A stretch of DNA of 64,000 nt from Salidesulfovibrio onnuriiensis (lineage in GTDB: Bacteria; Desulfobacterota; Desulfovibrionia; Desulfovibrionales; Desulfovibrionaceae). A program made the position numbers and the translations under genes. Positions 1 to 8,739 of the stretch are shown here, piece by piece. The stretch is taken from NCBI RefSeq assembly GCF_008001235.1, contig NZ_CP040751.1:1843001-1907000 (forward strand), in the 5' to 3' direction. The notes beneath the pieces were generated by a model. That model did no database searches. It was not told where the DNA came from and saw only the letters and a list, made by a program, of their open reading frames with translations. Positions within the stretch are counted from its first letter, which is position 1. Every line of letters begins with the position of its first letter.

Positions 1-1341
1 AAAGGCCGCGCTCTCCATGGGGGTGTAGCCCCAGGGCTCGTAGAAGGACGGGAATACGGTCAGGTCCATGCCCGCCAGAGCGTCGTAGTATTCCAGGTTC
101 AGGATGCCGTCGTTGCCGTCCAGGTAGACCGGGATGAAGATGACGCAGCACTTGTTGTGCGGCGCGTTCTGCAGCTGCTTTTCCCGGCAGCGGGTCACGA
201 TGGGGTCGTGGTCCGGATCGCCCAGGTGGTGGGTGGCGATCCCGGCGTATTTTTCGATGGATGCGCGTTCGCTGCGCAGCCGCCTGCGCGCCTCTTCGCT
301 GAATCCCGCATAGCCGCAGCTCACCAGCAGGAAGTTGACGACGGTGATGTCCTCCCCGGATTCGGTCAGCTTGCGGTCGATGTTGGCCAGGCTGTCCAGG
401 AGCAGGTCAATGCCCTTGTTATGGAATTCGTACCGGCCGCTGGTGGCCACCAGCAGGGTGTTGGATGGCTTGAGCTCGCGCTCCAGGAACCGGGAGGCCA
501 GCTTGATGAGTTGCGGCCGCACCCGTTTGCGCGTTTTTTCCACCTCTTCGGGTTCGGCAAAGCCCTCCAGGTTGAATCCGTTGACCGTGACCACGGCCGG
601 GTTGGTTCCCAGCAGGTGGGCGGCCTCCTTGCGGGTGATATTGGAAACCGTGGTGAAGCAGTCCGCCTCGCGGGCGGAGACCGATTCCATGGAGTGCTTG
701 GCCTTGACCCCGAAGGCAGTGGCTTCGTGGGAGGGGTCCAGCTCTTCCAGCTCGTCGTAGATGTCCACGCCCGAACCGGACATGGCCCGGCCCAGCATGG
801 TGGCGTGGGTTGTCAGCAGGGTGGCCACGCCCGGGGCGTTTTTCTTGAGGTAGAGCACGCCCGCGCCGCTCATCCATTCATGGAAGTGGGCGAACACGTC
901 GGCCACCTCTTCCACGTCGTCGCTGATCTCCTTGATGACCATGGCCGCCGCCGTGCTGAAGAGCACGGGCTCGATGTAGTCCCAGGACCCGGTCATGGAG
1001 TCCACGCCGTAGTCGTTCCAGATCTGGAACAGGAGCTTGTCCTGGTTGGGCACGGCCTTCTGGAAATTCACCAGAAGCACCCAGGGAGATCCGGGGATGT
1101 CCCAGCGTCCGGCGACCGTGGGAATTCCCATGCCTTCCAGGCGTTCCTGGGTGGGGCGGAATTCCGGGGGAGGGTCGCAGGCCTTGAAACCGGGGTTGCG
1201 GTCCAGGAGCGGGCCCATGGCCACATAACGTCCGCCGAAGGCCGCCATGGCCTCGGCCGCCTTGCTGCTGATGACCGTGTGGATGCCGCCCACCTTGTTG
1301 CAGACTTCCCAGGATACTTCGAAGAGCCATTTGGTTTCCAT
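1..1341 (-). CDS. Glycogen synthase, GT3 (eukaryotic GYS-like) family, 3' end cut by window
   Basis: Makes alpha-1,4-glucan from a nucleotide-sugar donor in the cytoplasm. The 447 visible residues begin METKWLFEVSWEV and carry the glycogen-synthase N-terminal signature KVGGIHTVI near residue 13. The GT3 C-terminal motif YEPWGYTPMES lies at the window edge, so the end of the protein is missing. The motifs fit the animal/yeast-type GT3 enzyme rather than the bacterial GlgA (GT5) enzyme. ATG at 1341 is the last gene of a four-gene minus-strand operon, 19 bases after the GH57 gene, and follows a GGGAG-type ribosome site. The donor (UDP- or ADP-glucose) cannot be read from the sequence. Confidence 0.85.
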   Translation of the reverse strand, partial: METKWLFEVSWEVCNKVGGIHTVISSKAAEAMAAFGGRYVAMGPLLDRNPGFKACDPPPEFRPTQERLEGMGIPTVAGRWDIPGSPWVLLVNFQKAVPNQDKLLFQIWNDYGVDSMTGSWDYIEPVLFSTAAAMVIKEISDDVEEVADVFAHFHEWMSGAGVLYLKKNAPGVATLLTTHATMLGRAMSGSGVDIYDELEELDPSHEATAFGVKAKHSMESVSAREADCFTTVSNITRKEAAHLLGTNPAVVTVNGFNLEGFAEPEEVEKTRKRVRPQLIKLASRFLERELKPSNTLLVATSGRYEFHNKGIDLLLDSLANIDRKLTESGEDITVVNFLLVSCGYAGFSEEARRRLRSERASIEKYAGIATHHLGDPDHDPIVTRCREKQLQNAPHNKCCVIFIPVYLDGNDGILNLEYYDALAGMDLTVFPSFYEPWGYTPMESAAF

Positions 1342-1360
1342 AGCGTGAATCTCCCGTAGG

Positions 1361-2560
1361 TTATGCGTCGGATTGCCGTTGCCGGAGCACCAGGGCAAAG
1401 TCGTTCAGGGCGTTCATGTACGTGATGAACGCCTGGTACGGTGTTTCAAAGGGATTGAAGTACTTGTGCACGTCGCCGTCCGAGAACCACTTGGTGCACA
1501 TGTAGTAGAAATGGTCGCTGGTGAGCATTTCGCGCCAGGTCGCCTGCATCTCGTCGTCGCCGGAGGCAATGACCTCCTGCTCCAGGGCATAGGCCAGTTC
1601 CGCTGCCTGGTCCTGCATGGGGTTGCCCAGCCAGGCCGTGACGTCGCGCTCCAGGTCGGCCCAGGAGGTGAAGTGGGGCACGTCCAGCTGGGCCACCGGG
1701 TCGAGCCCGGCCGCGGCCTCGGAGGGAGTGCGGAAGCAGAAGTCCCTGTGGGACAGCACGGCCCGGGGCAGGGCGCGGAAAAAGTCGAAGATGCCGGTGT
1801 CTTCCCACTGGTGTTCGCCGATGGTTTCATAGTCCATGAACAGGTTGATCACCTCGCCGCTGCCCGCCACATCGTGCACCCAGCGGGCGTACTTTTCCAC
1901 AGTGAGGGGCCATTCGTCCCAGTTGCGGTCCGAGAAGCGGAAGGCCACGTCGTCCGAGAGCCGGTAGTTCTTGAGCAGGGCCTTGAGCTTTTCGCATCCC
2001 GCGGGCTGATACACGAAGTTGGGGGTGCGCCAGCCCAGGACCTGGTCCGCGCCCTCGGCCAGGATGACCCTGTAGCCCAGGCGTTCCACTTCCTTGGCCA
2101 GCTCGTTGTTGAAGATGAGCTCGGTGTTGCGGAAGGTGGTGGGCTCCTGGCCGAAGAATTCGGTCATGACCGCGTGGTGCTTGCGGACCTGGCGCCGGAA
2201 TTCCTCCCTGGAAAAGAGGAAGGACAGGGAATGGTAGTGGGTCTCGGCTATGAACTCCACGCACCCCGTGGCCGCCAGCTCGCGGAAGGAATCCAGCACC
2301 TCGGGGCAGAATTCCTGGAACTGCTCCAGGGCCACGCCGGTGATGGAGTAGGAGATGCGGAAGTCGCCCCGGAATTCCCGGATCAGGTCGAGCATGAGCC
2401 GGTTGGCGGGCAGATAGCACTTGTGGGCCACCTTGCGCAGGATGTCGGCGTTGGCCTGCTCGTCGCGGTAATGGTGGCTGCGGCCCATGTCGAAGAAGGA
2501 ATAGCCCTGGTTCAGGCGCATGGGCTGGTGGACCTGAAAATAGAAGCACACGGAAATCAT
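1361..2560 (-). CDS. Glycoside hydrolase family 57 (alpha-amylase / glucanotransferase type)
   Basis: 399 residues. Cytoplasmic alpha-glucan-acting enzyme (hydrolase, 4-alpha-glucanotransferase or branching type) of family GH57. Family motifs are visible in order: HQP at residues 11-13, ETHYH at 106-110, FRNTEL at 143-148 with the probable nucleophile E147, and FMDYETIGEH around 241-250 with the probable acid/base D243. There is no signal peptide, so it should act on stored glycogen. It starts 3 bases after the stop of the upstream glycosyltransferase, so translational coupling is likely. The specific activity within GH57 cannot be assigned by eye. Confidence 0.85.
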   Translation of the reverse strand: MISVCFYFQVHQPMRLNQGYSFFDMGRSHHYRDEQANADILRKVAHKCYLPANRLMLDLIREFRGDFRISYSITGVALEQFQEFCPEVLDSFRELAATGCVEFIAETHYHSLSFLFSREEFRRQVRKHHAVMTEFFGQEPTTFRNTELIFNNELAKEVERLGYRVILAEGADQVLGWRTPNFVYQPAGCEKLKALLKNYRLSDDVAFRFSDRNWDEWPLTVEKYARWVHDVAGSGEVINLFMDYETIGEHQWEDTGIFDFFRALPRAVLSHRDFCFRTPSEAAAGLDPVAQLDVPHFTSWADLERDVTAWLGNPMQDQAAELAYALEQEVIASGDDEMQATWREMLTSDHFYYMCTKWFSDGDVHKYFNPFETPYQAFITYMNALNDFALVLRQRQSDA

Positions 2561-2563
2561 CGG

Positions 2564-3844
2564 CTACCTCCCGGCCAGATCGCGGTAGACATTGAGCACG
2601 TGCTCGGCCGCGATCTCCCATTTGGTGCGCTTGAGGGTTTCGAGTCCCTGCTGCACGATTTTCTCGGACCGTTCCGGGTTCCCCAGTATGTCGAGGATCT
2701 CCGCGGACAGCCGGTCCGTATCCCAGAAATCTATCTTGACCGCGCCGTCCAGCATTTCGGCCACTCCCGACTGCTTGGAGACGATGGCGGGCACGTTGTA
2801 GACCATGGCCTCCAGGGGCGTGATGCCGAAGGGTTCGGACACGCTGGGCATGACGTAGAGGTCGCTCATGGCGTAGATGCGCTCCACGTCCGTGCCGCGC
2901 ACGAAGCCCAGGAAATGGAACTTGTCCGCGATGCGCAGTTCGGCCATGCGCTCCACCATGCGGTTGAACATGTCGCCGGAACCGGCCATGGCGAAGCGTA
3001 CGTTCGGGTTCTTCTTGATCACCTTGGCGGCCGCCTCGACAAAGTAGTCCGGCCCCTTCTGGAAGGTGATGCGGCCCAGGAAGAGGACCAGCTTTTCCTT
3101 GAAGGGCTTTTCCACCCGCAGCTGGCCCAGGCGGCGCTCCTTGGAGACCGCGTTGTGCACCACCACGATCTTGTTCGGATCAATGCCGTAGCGCTTGACG
3201 ATGGTGTCCTTGGTGAAGTGGCTCACGGCGACGATGCGGTCCGCCGCCTCGAATCCGGCCCGTTCGATGTCGTAGATCTGCTGGTTCACGTGTTCGCCGC
3301 TGCGGTCGAATTCCAGGGCGTGGGCGTGCACCACCAGGGGCTTGCCCGAAACGCGCTTGGCCTCCATGCCCGCGGGGGCGGTCATCCAGTCGTGGGCGTG
3401 GATGACGTCGAATTCCTCCTGCCGGGCCATGTGGGCGCAGATCAGGCTGTAGCGCACGATCTCGGCCATGAGGTTGTTGCCGTAGCCGCCCGAGAAGTCG
3501 TATCCCTTCATGTTCAGGATGGCTTCCGAGGTCAGCAGTTCCTCCTGGTCCAGGATGCTCCTGTATTCCTTGTCCGTGATATAGGGCCGCAGGGGCGAGA
3601 GCACTTCGAGCATCTTGACCCGCTTTCGCAGCTCGCGGATGTCCTGGATGCCCACCGAGGCATGGACCCGGTTTGCCCCGAGCAGGGTCAGGTGTTTGCC
3701 TTCCTCGTCGGAATCGAGCCGGGGCAGCACGAAGGTGATGTCCACCCCGTGCTGGGCGAGTCCCTTGGTCAGACCCAGGCAGGCCGTGCCCAGGCCCCCG
3801 GAAATGAAGGGCGGGAACTCCCACCCGAACATGAGAACGCGCAT
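2564..3844 (-). CDS. Glycosyltransferase with starch-synthase-like N-domain (GT4/GT5 type)
   Basis: 426-residue GT-B glycosyltransferase. The N-terminus FGWEFPPFISGGLG (residues 6-19) matches the starch/glycogen synthase catalytic N-domain. The C-terminal domain has LFLGRITFQKGPDYF and the donor-site E-x7-E region EPFGITPLEAM. ATG at 3844 directly abuts the TAA of the debranching gene (3845-3847). With a GT3 synthase in the same operon, this may be a second alpha-glucan synthase, a maltose-1-phosphate synthase-like enzyme, or an enzyme making a primer or another glucoside. No signal peptide or membrane segment is seen. Confidence 0.75.
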   Translation of the reverse strand: MRVLMFGWEFPPFISGGLGTACLGLTKGLAQHGVDITFVLPRLDSDEEGKHLTLLGANRVHASVGIQDIRELRKRVKMLEVLSPLRPYITDKEYRSILDQEELLTSEAILNMKGYDFSGGYGNNLMAEIVRYSLICAHMARQEEFDVIHAHDWMTAPAGMEAKRVSGKPLVVHAHALEFDRSGEHVNQQIYDIERAGFEAADRIVAVSHFTKDTIVKRYGIDPNKIVVVHNAVSKERRLGQLRVEKPFKEKLVLFLGRITFQKGPDYFVEAAAKVIKKNPNVRFAMAGSGDMFNRMVERMAELRIADKFHFLGFVRGTDVERIYAMSDLYVMPSVSEPFGITPLEAMVYNVPAIVSKQSGVAEMLDGAVKIDFWDTDRLSAEILDILGNPERSEKIVQQGLETLKRTKWEIAAEHVLNVYRDLAGR

Positions 3845-5803
3845 TTATCGGCCTCCAAGAAGTTTGTTCAGGCGCACGGCCTCGGCCACGCTCCAGGCCT
3901 GGGCAATGCACCCGTTGGGCAGGTGTGGCGGGTTGCCGGTGTAGATTTCCGGCAGCGACGCGATTCCATAGTCAGCCGGGAATGATCGCAGAATTTCCTT
4001 GAAATATTTGCGCAGGAAGGCCTTGGCCTCCTTGATGTCCTCGGCCTGGCGCAGCATGGCCTCGCCGAAGTGGCCCGCCAGCCAGGGCCAGACCATGCCC
4101 TGGTGATAGGCCGAATCGCGGGCGTCCGAGTCGCCCTGGTAGAAGGGCGCGTACGACGGGTGGCGTGGGGAAAGGGTCCGCAGGCCGTACGGGGTCAGCA
4201 GGTGATCCTGCACGGTGGCCACCACGGCCCGCATCTGTTCCATGTTCAGCGTGGAATGGGGCAGGGAGACCGCGAAGATCTGGTTGGGCCGGATGGCCCG
4301 GTCGCAGCCGAATTTGCCGACAACGTCGCACAGGCAGTTGTCCTCGCGGTTCCAGAACCTGTCCGGGAAGCTGGCGGCCAGTTTGTCCGCCGATTCCCTG
4401 GCCCTGCGGACTGTTTCGTTGTCCTCGCCTTCCATCAGCTCCAGGTAGAAACGCAGTCCGTTGTACCACAGGGCGTTGATTTCCACGGCCGCTCCGTGGC
4501 GCGGGGTCACGGGCCTGCCGTAGGCCTGGGCGTCCATCCAGGTGAGCTGGGTGTGCTCGTTCCCGGCATGGAGGAGCCCGTCCTCGTGGATGGAGCACAG
4601 CGGCACCCTGCCGTCCAGGTGCGCCGCAATGATGCGTTCCAGGGCCGGGAGTATGCTTTTGCGCACGAATTCCCTGCTGCCCTTGGTCCGGAGGTATTCC
4701 TGCACGGCCCAGAAGAACCACAGGGAGGCGTCCACGGAGTTGTAGGCCAGGTGGTCGGATCGCTGGTCCAGGTAATTGGGCAGCAGGCCGTCGCGCTCCA
4801 GCCCGGCGTAGGCGGCCAGCACCTTTTCACCGAATTCGCGCCTGCCGCAGTGGAAGGTCAGCCCGGGCAGGGCGATCATGGTGTCGCGCCCCCATTCGCC
4901 GAACCAGTGGTAGCCCGCCACCACCGAGGAAAAGTCCGAGGCGTTGCGGATCAGGAACTGGTCGGCCGCGTACTGCAGGCCGCGCACGCTCTTGCTGCGG
5001 TCCTTGCAGCTCTCGTACAGGGCCTCGCGGCGCTTGATCTCCCTGCTCTTCAGCTTCACGAGATCACCGAGCTTCTCCACCGAGGCCGCGAAGATGACCG
5101 GCTTGCCCCGCTTGAGCTCCACCTCGAACATGCCCGGGCAGAACAGGTCTTCCTGGTAGTCGAATCCCCGGTTGCGCTCCTCCAGATATTCAACGTTGCG
5201 CATCCACTTGGGGCCGGGGAAGAATTCCGAGACGCGGCTGGTGCCCATGTACAGGGGCGGCATGCCCTTGTACGGCTCGATCTTGCATCCGTTTTTTTCG
5301 GGGAAGGTCTTGGGCCGCAGGAACAGGTTCTCGCGGGTCAGTCCGTGCACGTCGCGGTAGGCCAGCAGGGGGCGGATTCGCAGGGTGGGCGCCGTCTTGC
5401 CCTCGAGCATTTCGTAGCAGAGCAGCACCGTGTTCTGGCCGTGGACCATGAGCATGGTCTTGCGGATCAGCGCGTCGCCGATGCGGTAGGTCACCGTGGG
5501 GCAGAGGTCCTGTTCGAAGCCTTCCACGAACTGGTGGCCCGTGGGGTGGTAGACGCCGGGGTACTTGTTGGTGGACAGGAAGAATTCCTTTTCCCCGTCC
5601 GTGACCGAGACTTCCACCTTGGAGAGCAGCACGAAACGGCCGCGCGGCTTCCTGAGCGCCGCCACGAGCAGGCCGTGGTACTTGCGGGTATGACAATTGA
5701 TGACCGTGCTGGAGGCGTAGCCGCCGAGCCCGTTGGTGTCCAGCCACTCCTTGCGTGTCGCTGTTTCTGTATTGACGCACGCATCCCTGGGAATTCGAAG
5801 CAT
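3845..5803 (-). CDS. Glycogen debranching enzyme (amylo-alpha-1,6-glucosidase, GDE type)
   Basis: 652 residues. Removes alpha-1,6 branches from glycogen. The N-terminal GDE domain carries NGLGGYASSTV and CHTRKYHGLLVA. The C-terminal (alpha/alpha)6 catalytic domain carries HWFGEWGRDTMIALPGL with the catalytic-site Asp, and DSAYHQGMVWPWL near the end. ATG at 5803 was chosen because AAGGTGG sits 5-6 bases upstream. A longer reading from a TTG at 5869 lacks a ribosome site and is not conserved-looking. It is the first gene of the glycogen operon, with an AT-rich promoter region upstream. Confidence 0.88.
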   Translation of the reverse strand: MLRIPRDACVNTETATRKEWLDTNGLGGYASSTVINCHTRKYHGLLVAALRKPRGRFVLLSKVEVSVTDGEKEFFLSTNKYPGVYHPTGHQFVEGFEQDLCPTVTYRIGDALIRKTMLMVHGQNTVLLCYEMLEGKTAPTLRIRPLLAYRDVHGLTRENLFLRPKTFPEKNGCKIEPYKGMPPLYMGTSRVSEFFPGPKWMRNVEYLEERNRGFDYQEDLFCPGMFEVELKRGKPVIFAASVEKLGDLVKLKSREIKRREALYESCKDRSKSVRGLQYAADQFLIRNASDFSSVVAGYHWFGEWGRDTMIALPGLTFHCGRREFGEKVLAAYAGLERDGLLPNYLDQRSDHLAYNSVDASLWFFWAVQEYLRTKGSREFVRKSILPALERIIAAHLDGRVPLCSIHEDGLLHAGNEHTQLTWMDAQAYGRPVTPRHGAAVEINALWYNGLRFYLELMEGEDNETVRRARESADKLAASFPDRFWNREDNCLCDVVGKFGCDRAIRPNQIFAVSLPHSTLNMEQMRAVVATVQDHLLTPYGLRTLSPRHPSYAPFYQGDSDARDSAYHQGMVWPWLAGHFGEAMLRQAEDIKEAKAFLRKYFKEILRSFPADYGIASLPEIYTGNPPHLPNGCIAQAWSVAEAVRLNKLLGGR

Positions 5804-6170
5804 TTTTACCACCTTGAAGGAATGAAATTCAACAGGAAATGAACAGGAGAAGAGGCTTCTCACACTCAACTATAGATATAAGAATCAAAGCATATGCAAG
5901 TAAAAAGTGTGTAACTGGGGTTATAATGTGATTTGTTTTTTCCGGGCGGGGGAGAGAGCTGGGAAATGTTGCCGCAAGCGGCTTTTGGGACGGGAGAAAA
6001 AGAGGGAAACGACCAGTCCCTCCTGTTTCGGTTTAGCGGCGGATTTTTTTATCCGTTAAGAGGGATGGGATCAGAAGGCCCGGTCAACGACGTTCGAGAG
6101 ATAAACCGATCGTTGCGCCGGGCGTTCCGTTTGTGTGAGGGATGGCTTTAGGGAGTATGGGCCGTGCGGA
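5804..6170. promoter_or_regulatory. Intergenic region with glycogen-operon promoter
   Basis: 367 bases without a convincing gene. The part next to the debranching gene (about 5860-5945) is strikingly AT-rich for this genome and holds several TATA-like hexamers on the minus strand (for example TATATC and TATAGT near 5870-5880), so the operon promoter is probably there. The rest (5945-6170) is the downstream side of fdhD. Only weak hairpins are seen, such as GGGA/TCCC arms near 6004-6020 next to an A-rich stretch, so no firm terminator can be called. Confidence 0.4.
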
Positions 6171-6950
6171 TCAGTCCCGGACGCGCCACGCATGGCTGTA
6201 GATGTTCATGGACGTGCTCCGCAGGCGGCCCACCAGGGTGATGTCCCGCGTTTCGGCGAATTCCAGGGCCGAACTGGTGGCCACGGAAAAGCCGCACAGG
6301 ATGCCGATGCCGGCCATGGACGCCTTTTCCGCCAGCTCCAGGGCCAGGCGCGAGGAGAGCATGGCGATGGCCGCGTCCTCCAGACAGTCGGAATGCAGGG
6401 CCTGGCCCAGGGCCTTGTCGAATGCGTTGTGGCGTCCCACGTCCTCGCCAAAGGCCAGCATGTGGCCGTCCATGGTGAACAGGGCCGCCGCATGGGTGGC
6501 CCTGGTGCTCTGGAACAGGGCCTGGCGCTCCTCGAAGCGGTCCCGGAGCTCGAAGAGCCGTTGCACGGTAATGGTTTCCTCCCGCCGCACCCCGGCGCCC
6601 ATGAAGCGCACGTTCTCGCCGGGGGTCAGTTCCACGCGGGCCAGGGTGCTTTCCCCGCAGACCCTGAGATCCACGGAGCGGATGTCCCTGCGGGAGCGGA
6701 TCAGGCCCAGGGAAAGCAGCCGCCCGGCCACCAGGTTGTGGTCGTCGCCGGGCGTGCGCACGAAGCTGATGTTTTCATGGTCGCGCACCTTGAGCACCAG
6801 CGGCTCCTCCACGGCCACCAGCCCCGAGACCCGTTTCATGGCACCGTCGCTGAAGCGGTGCAGCTGCACGGACTCCAGGAATCTTCCGGTTCGTTGTTGT
6901 TCTTTGTCGCGCCTTGCCTTGGGAAACGCCGGATGTATCAGGGTGCTCAT
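6171..6950 (-). CDS. fdhD: FdhD-family formate dehydrogenase accessory protein, lacking the CxxC loop
   Basis: 259 residues. FdhD normally passes sulfur from IscS to the Mo/W-bis-PGD cofactor of formate dehydrogenase in the cytoplasm. Family landmarks are present: EEPLVLKVRDHE near residue 48, THAAALFTMDG, GEDVGRHNAFDKALG and the C-terminal MAGIGILCGFSVATSSALE. Where the family has a flexible CGxCG loop, this protein reads GAGVRREETITV, so both cysteines of the canonical transfer loop are absent. It follows fdhE by 9 bases at the end of the fdhA1B1 cluster. It may be a divergent FdhD or one that uses another cysteine (for example in LRVCGES). Confidence 0.85.
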   Translation of the reverse strand: MSTLIHPAFPKARRDKEQQRTGRFLESVQLHRFSDGAMKRVSGLVAVEEPLVLKVRDHENISFVRTPGDDHNLVAGRLLSLGLIRSRRDIRSVDLRVCGESTLARVELTPGENVRFMGAGVRREETITVQRLFELRDRFEERQALFQSTRATHAAALFTMDGHMLAFGEDVGRHNAFDKALGQALHSDCLEDAAIAMLSSRLALELAEKASMAGIGILCGFSVATSSALEFAETRDITLVGRLRSTSMNIYSHAWRVRD

Positions 6951-6959
6951 GTCCGTATC

Positions 6960-7867
6960 CTATGGCTTGAAGCTGTTCCAGGTCGTGGGGGCCATGGGGG
7001 TCAGGCTACGCTCCTGGGCGATCATGTCCAGGTGCATCAGTCCCATTTGCGCCGCGTCGAGCTGGGGAACCAGCTCGCATTCGCGCAGGTCGATGCACAG
7101 GCCGTAGGTGCCGCACTGGTGGCAGGCCTCGATGCGCTCGTGCTTTGCGCCGTCCACGAAAAAGATCTCCCGGGTCTTCTGGTCCGTATTGCCGCAGGCC
7201 GGGCAGGTGTCCCTGCGGTATTCCCATTCCAGGCTGCACAGGGAACAGTGCAGGTGTTTCTTGCCCCCGCCGCCCACGAGATGCTCCAGGTCGTTGGGGT
7301 CGCGGCGGGAAAGAAAGCCGATGGAGGGCAGGCTGCCGCAGAACGGGCAGGTTCCCTGGTTCCATCGGCCCCTGGAAAACGACTCGTCGAGGCGGCCGGC
7401 CAGTGCGGCCAGGACCGGCCCGGCGATAGCGTCCACAATGGTGAAAAGGACAGAGGGTGGAGTGCCGTCCATTTTCTCGGAGGTGTTTTCGAATTGCTTC
7501 AGGTCGCCGTCAAGTCGCGCCTCGACGAGTCGCGCCAGCGTCTCGCGGTCGAACGTCGCCTTCCCTTTCCCGGGCCAGGAGTCGTCCGGGATCAGTTTCC
7601 TGAGCAGGGGAAGCAGCTCCCGAGAGGAAGCCAGCAGAGATTCCTTGAGCCGGTCGCATCCCTCACCCGCCATGACATGGACGCCTTCCATGAGCCGCGC
7701 CTCGTCCACGGCCGGGGGCGGGGGCCTTCCTGGCCGAACCGCTGGGCAAGCTCCGCCTGTTTTTCCAGCAGCGGGGAAAAGGTCCGGACCAGCTCCCCGT
7801 AAACGGGTTTGGCGTTGGTGATGGCTTCCAGGGTCGCATGGACGGTTCCGGGGTCAAACGTGGTCAT
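6960..7867 (-). CDS. fdhE: FdhE-type formate dehydrogenase maturation protein, apparent frameshift
   Basis: Read as one gene of 302 codons plus stop if one base is restored. The first part (ATG 7867, MTTFDPGTVHATLEAIT...) runs in one frame to the G5-C-G5 tract at 7714-7724. The rest, from about VDEARLMEGVHVMAG, continues in another frame to 6960. The C-terminal half has four CxxC pairs (CPFC, CSLC, CPAC, CHQC), the rubredoxin-like metal sites of FdhE, which binds apo-FDH during maturation. The total span of 908 bases is one short of a multiple of three, fitting a single lost base. It lies between fdhB1 and fdhD. Real inactivation and homopolymer error cannot be separated here. Confidence 0.8.
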
Positions 7868-7900
7868 GGAGGTCTCCGATCCTGTCTTTGCGGGAGGTTC

Positions 7901-7927
7901 GGGCCGCCCGCCCTGTGCGGACGGCCC
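7901..7927 (-). repeat. Hairpin downstream of fdhB1 (conserved in both fdh copies)
   Basis: Inverted repeat GGGCCGCCCGC / GCGGACGGCCC, an 11-bp stem with one G-T pair and a 5-base loop, 28 bases after the fdhB1 stop. It has no T-run on the minus strand, so it is not an ordinary terminator. A nearly identical hairpin follows fdhB2 at 12087-12113. A role in mRNA 3'-end stability or partial attenuation is inference. Confidence 0.6.
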
Positions 7928-7954
7928 TTTTCCCGTTGGAGTGATGCGTGTCTG

Positions 7955-8692
7955 CTATGCGTTTTTAGTCATTTTCGTGATGGGGCTGGCCAGCTTGGCA
8001 AGGAACCGCTTGCGGTCCATGCCCGCGGGGGCCTCGGCCACGGCAAAGCTGTGGTAGTGCTCGGGCTTGTCCGTGAGCAGGTATATGACGTTGACGTCAT
8101 CGGGGTCGGCCAGCATGGCCTCGGGGAACCGCTCCCTGACGACGGCGAGACGCTTTTCGGCCAGCTTGAGCATGTCCTCGCGCTCGCCGAAGTTCATGGT
8201 GCCCGTGGGGCAGGCCTTGACGCAGGACGGGAGCAGGCCCTTGTGGACGCGGTCGTTGCACATGGTGCACTTGGCCAGGAGCCCGGTCTTCTCGTTGCGG
8301 CGCGGGATGTTGTAGGGGCATGATTCGCGGATCTCCTCGAACTGCTCCGCGCTGAAGGCCTTGGTGCCGTCCGTGTACAGGATGGCACCGGTCTTTTCGT
8401 CCTGGAGGATGGCCCCCTCGTGGTAGAGGTCGCCGGTTTCCTTGCAGGGCGCGATCTCGCAGTGGCGGCACTGGTCCGGGAAGAAGTTCCAGCGGACCAC
8501 GTCGCCGTCCAGGCGCTCGCTGAAGCGCACCAGCTTGTAGTTGTTGGGATTCAGGTCCTGCGGGTTCTGGTGGCTGCCCCAGCCGAATTGCTTGGTCTTG
8601 TTGGCGGGCAGTTCGTGCCATTCCTTGCAGGCCAGCTGACAGCCTCGGCAGGCGGTGCAGCGGGACGTGTCTATCAGAAACGCTTTGGGCAT
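7955..8692 (-). CDS. fdhB: Formate dehydrogenase iron-sulfur (beta) subunit, copy 1
   Basis: 245 residues. Electron-transfer subunit of the periplasmic formate dehydrogenase; it passes electrons from FdhA to cytochrome c3-type acceptors. Ferredoxin-like cysteine motifs are visible: CTACRGCQLAC at the N-terminus, CRHCEIAPC, then CTMCNDRVHKGLLPSCVKACP. It has no Tat signal of its own and should be co-exported with FdhA1. ATG at 8692 follows AAGGAGA. It lies 47 bases downstream of fdhA1, separated by a strong hairpin. It is almost identical by eye to copy 2 at 12150-12887. Confidence 0.93.
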   Translation of the reverse strand: MPKAFLIDTSRCTACRGCQLACKEWHELPANKTKQFGWGSHQNPQDLNPNNYKLVRFSERLDGDVVRWNFFPDQCRHCEIAPCKETGDLYHEGAILQDEKTGAILYTDGTKAFSAEQFEEIRESCPYNIPRRNEKTGLLAKCTMCNDRVHKGLLPSCVKACPTGTMNFGEREDMLKLAEKRLAVVRERFPEAMLADPDDVNVIYLLTDKPEHYHSFAVAEAPAGMDRKRFLAKLASPITKMTKNA

Positions 8693-8708
8693 GACGTTCT
8701 CCTTGCGT

Positions 8709-8731
8709 CCGGGCGGGACGGGCCCGCCCGG
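8709..8731 (-). repeat. fdhA1-fdhB1 intercistronic hairpin
   Basis: Perfect 9-bp inverted repeat CCGGGCGGG / CCCGCCCGG with a 5-base loop between the fdhA1 stop and the fdhB1 start. The second fdh copy has the equivalent 10-bp hairpin at 12904-12927. No T-run follows. It may set the A:B expression ratio or block RNA decay (inference). Confidence 0.6.
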
Positions 8732-8739
8732 TTTGCCGG

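Noticed and set aside
1373-3985. Long plus-strand open frame opposite the glycogen genes
   Set aside because: It is the complementary-strand shadow of two well-supported enzymes, with no ribosome site or domain.
5933-6151. Open frame of 72 codons between glycogen and fdhD regions
   Set aside because: It has no ribosome site and low-complexity Gly/Phe-rich sequence, and it spans an AT-rich promoter region.
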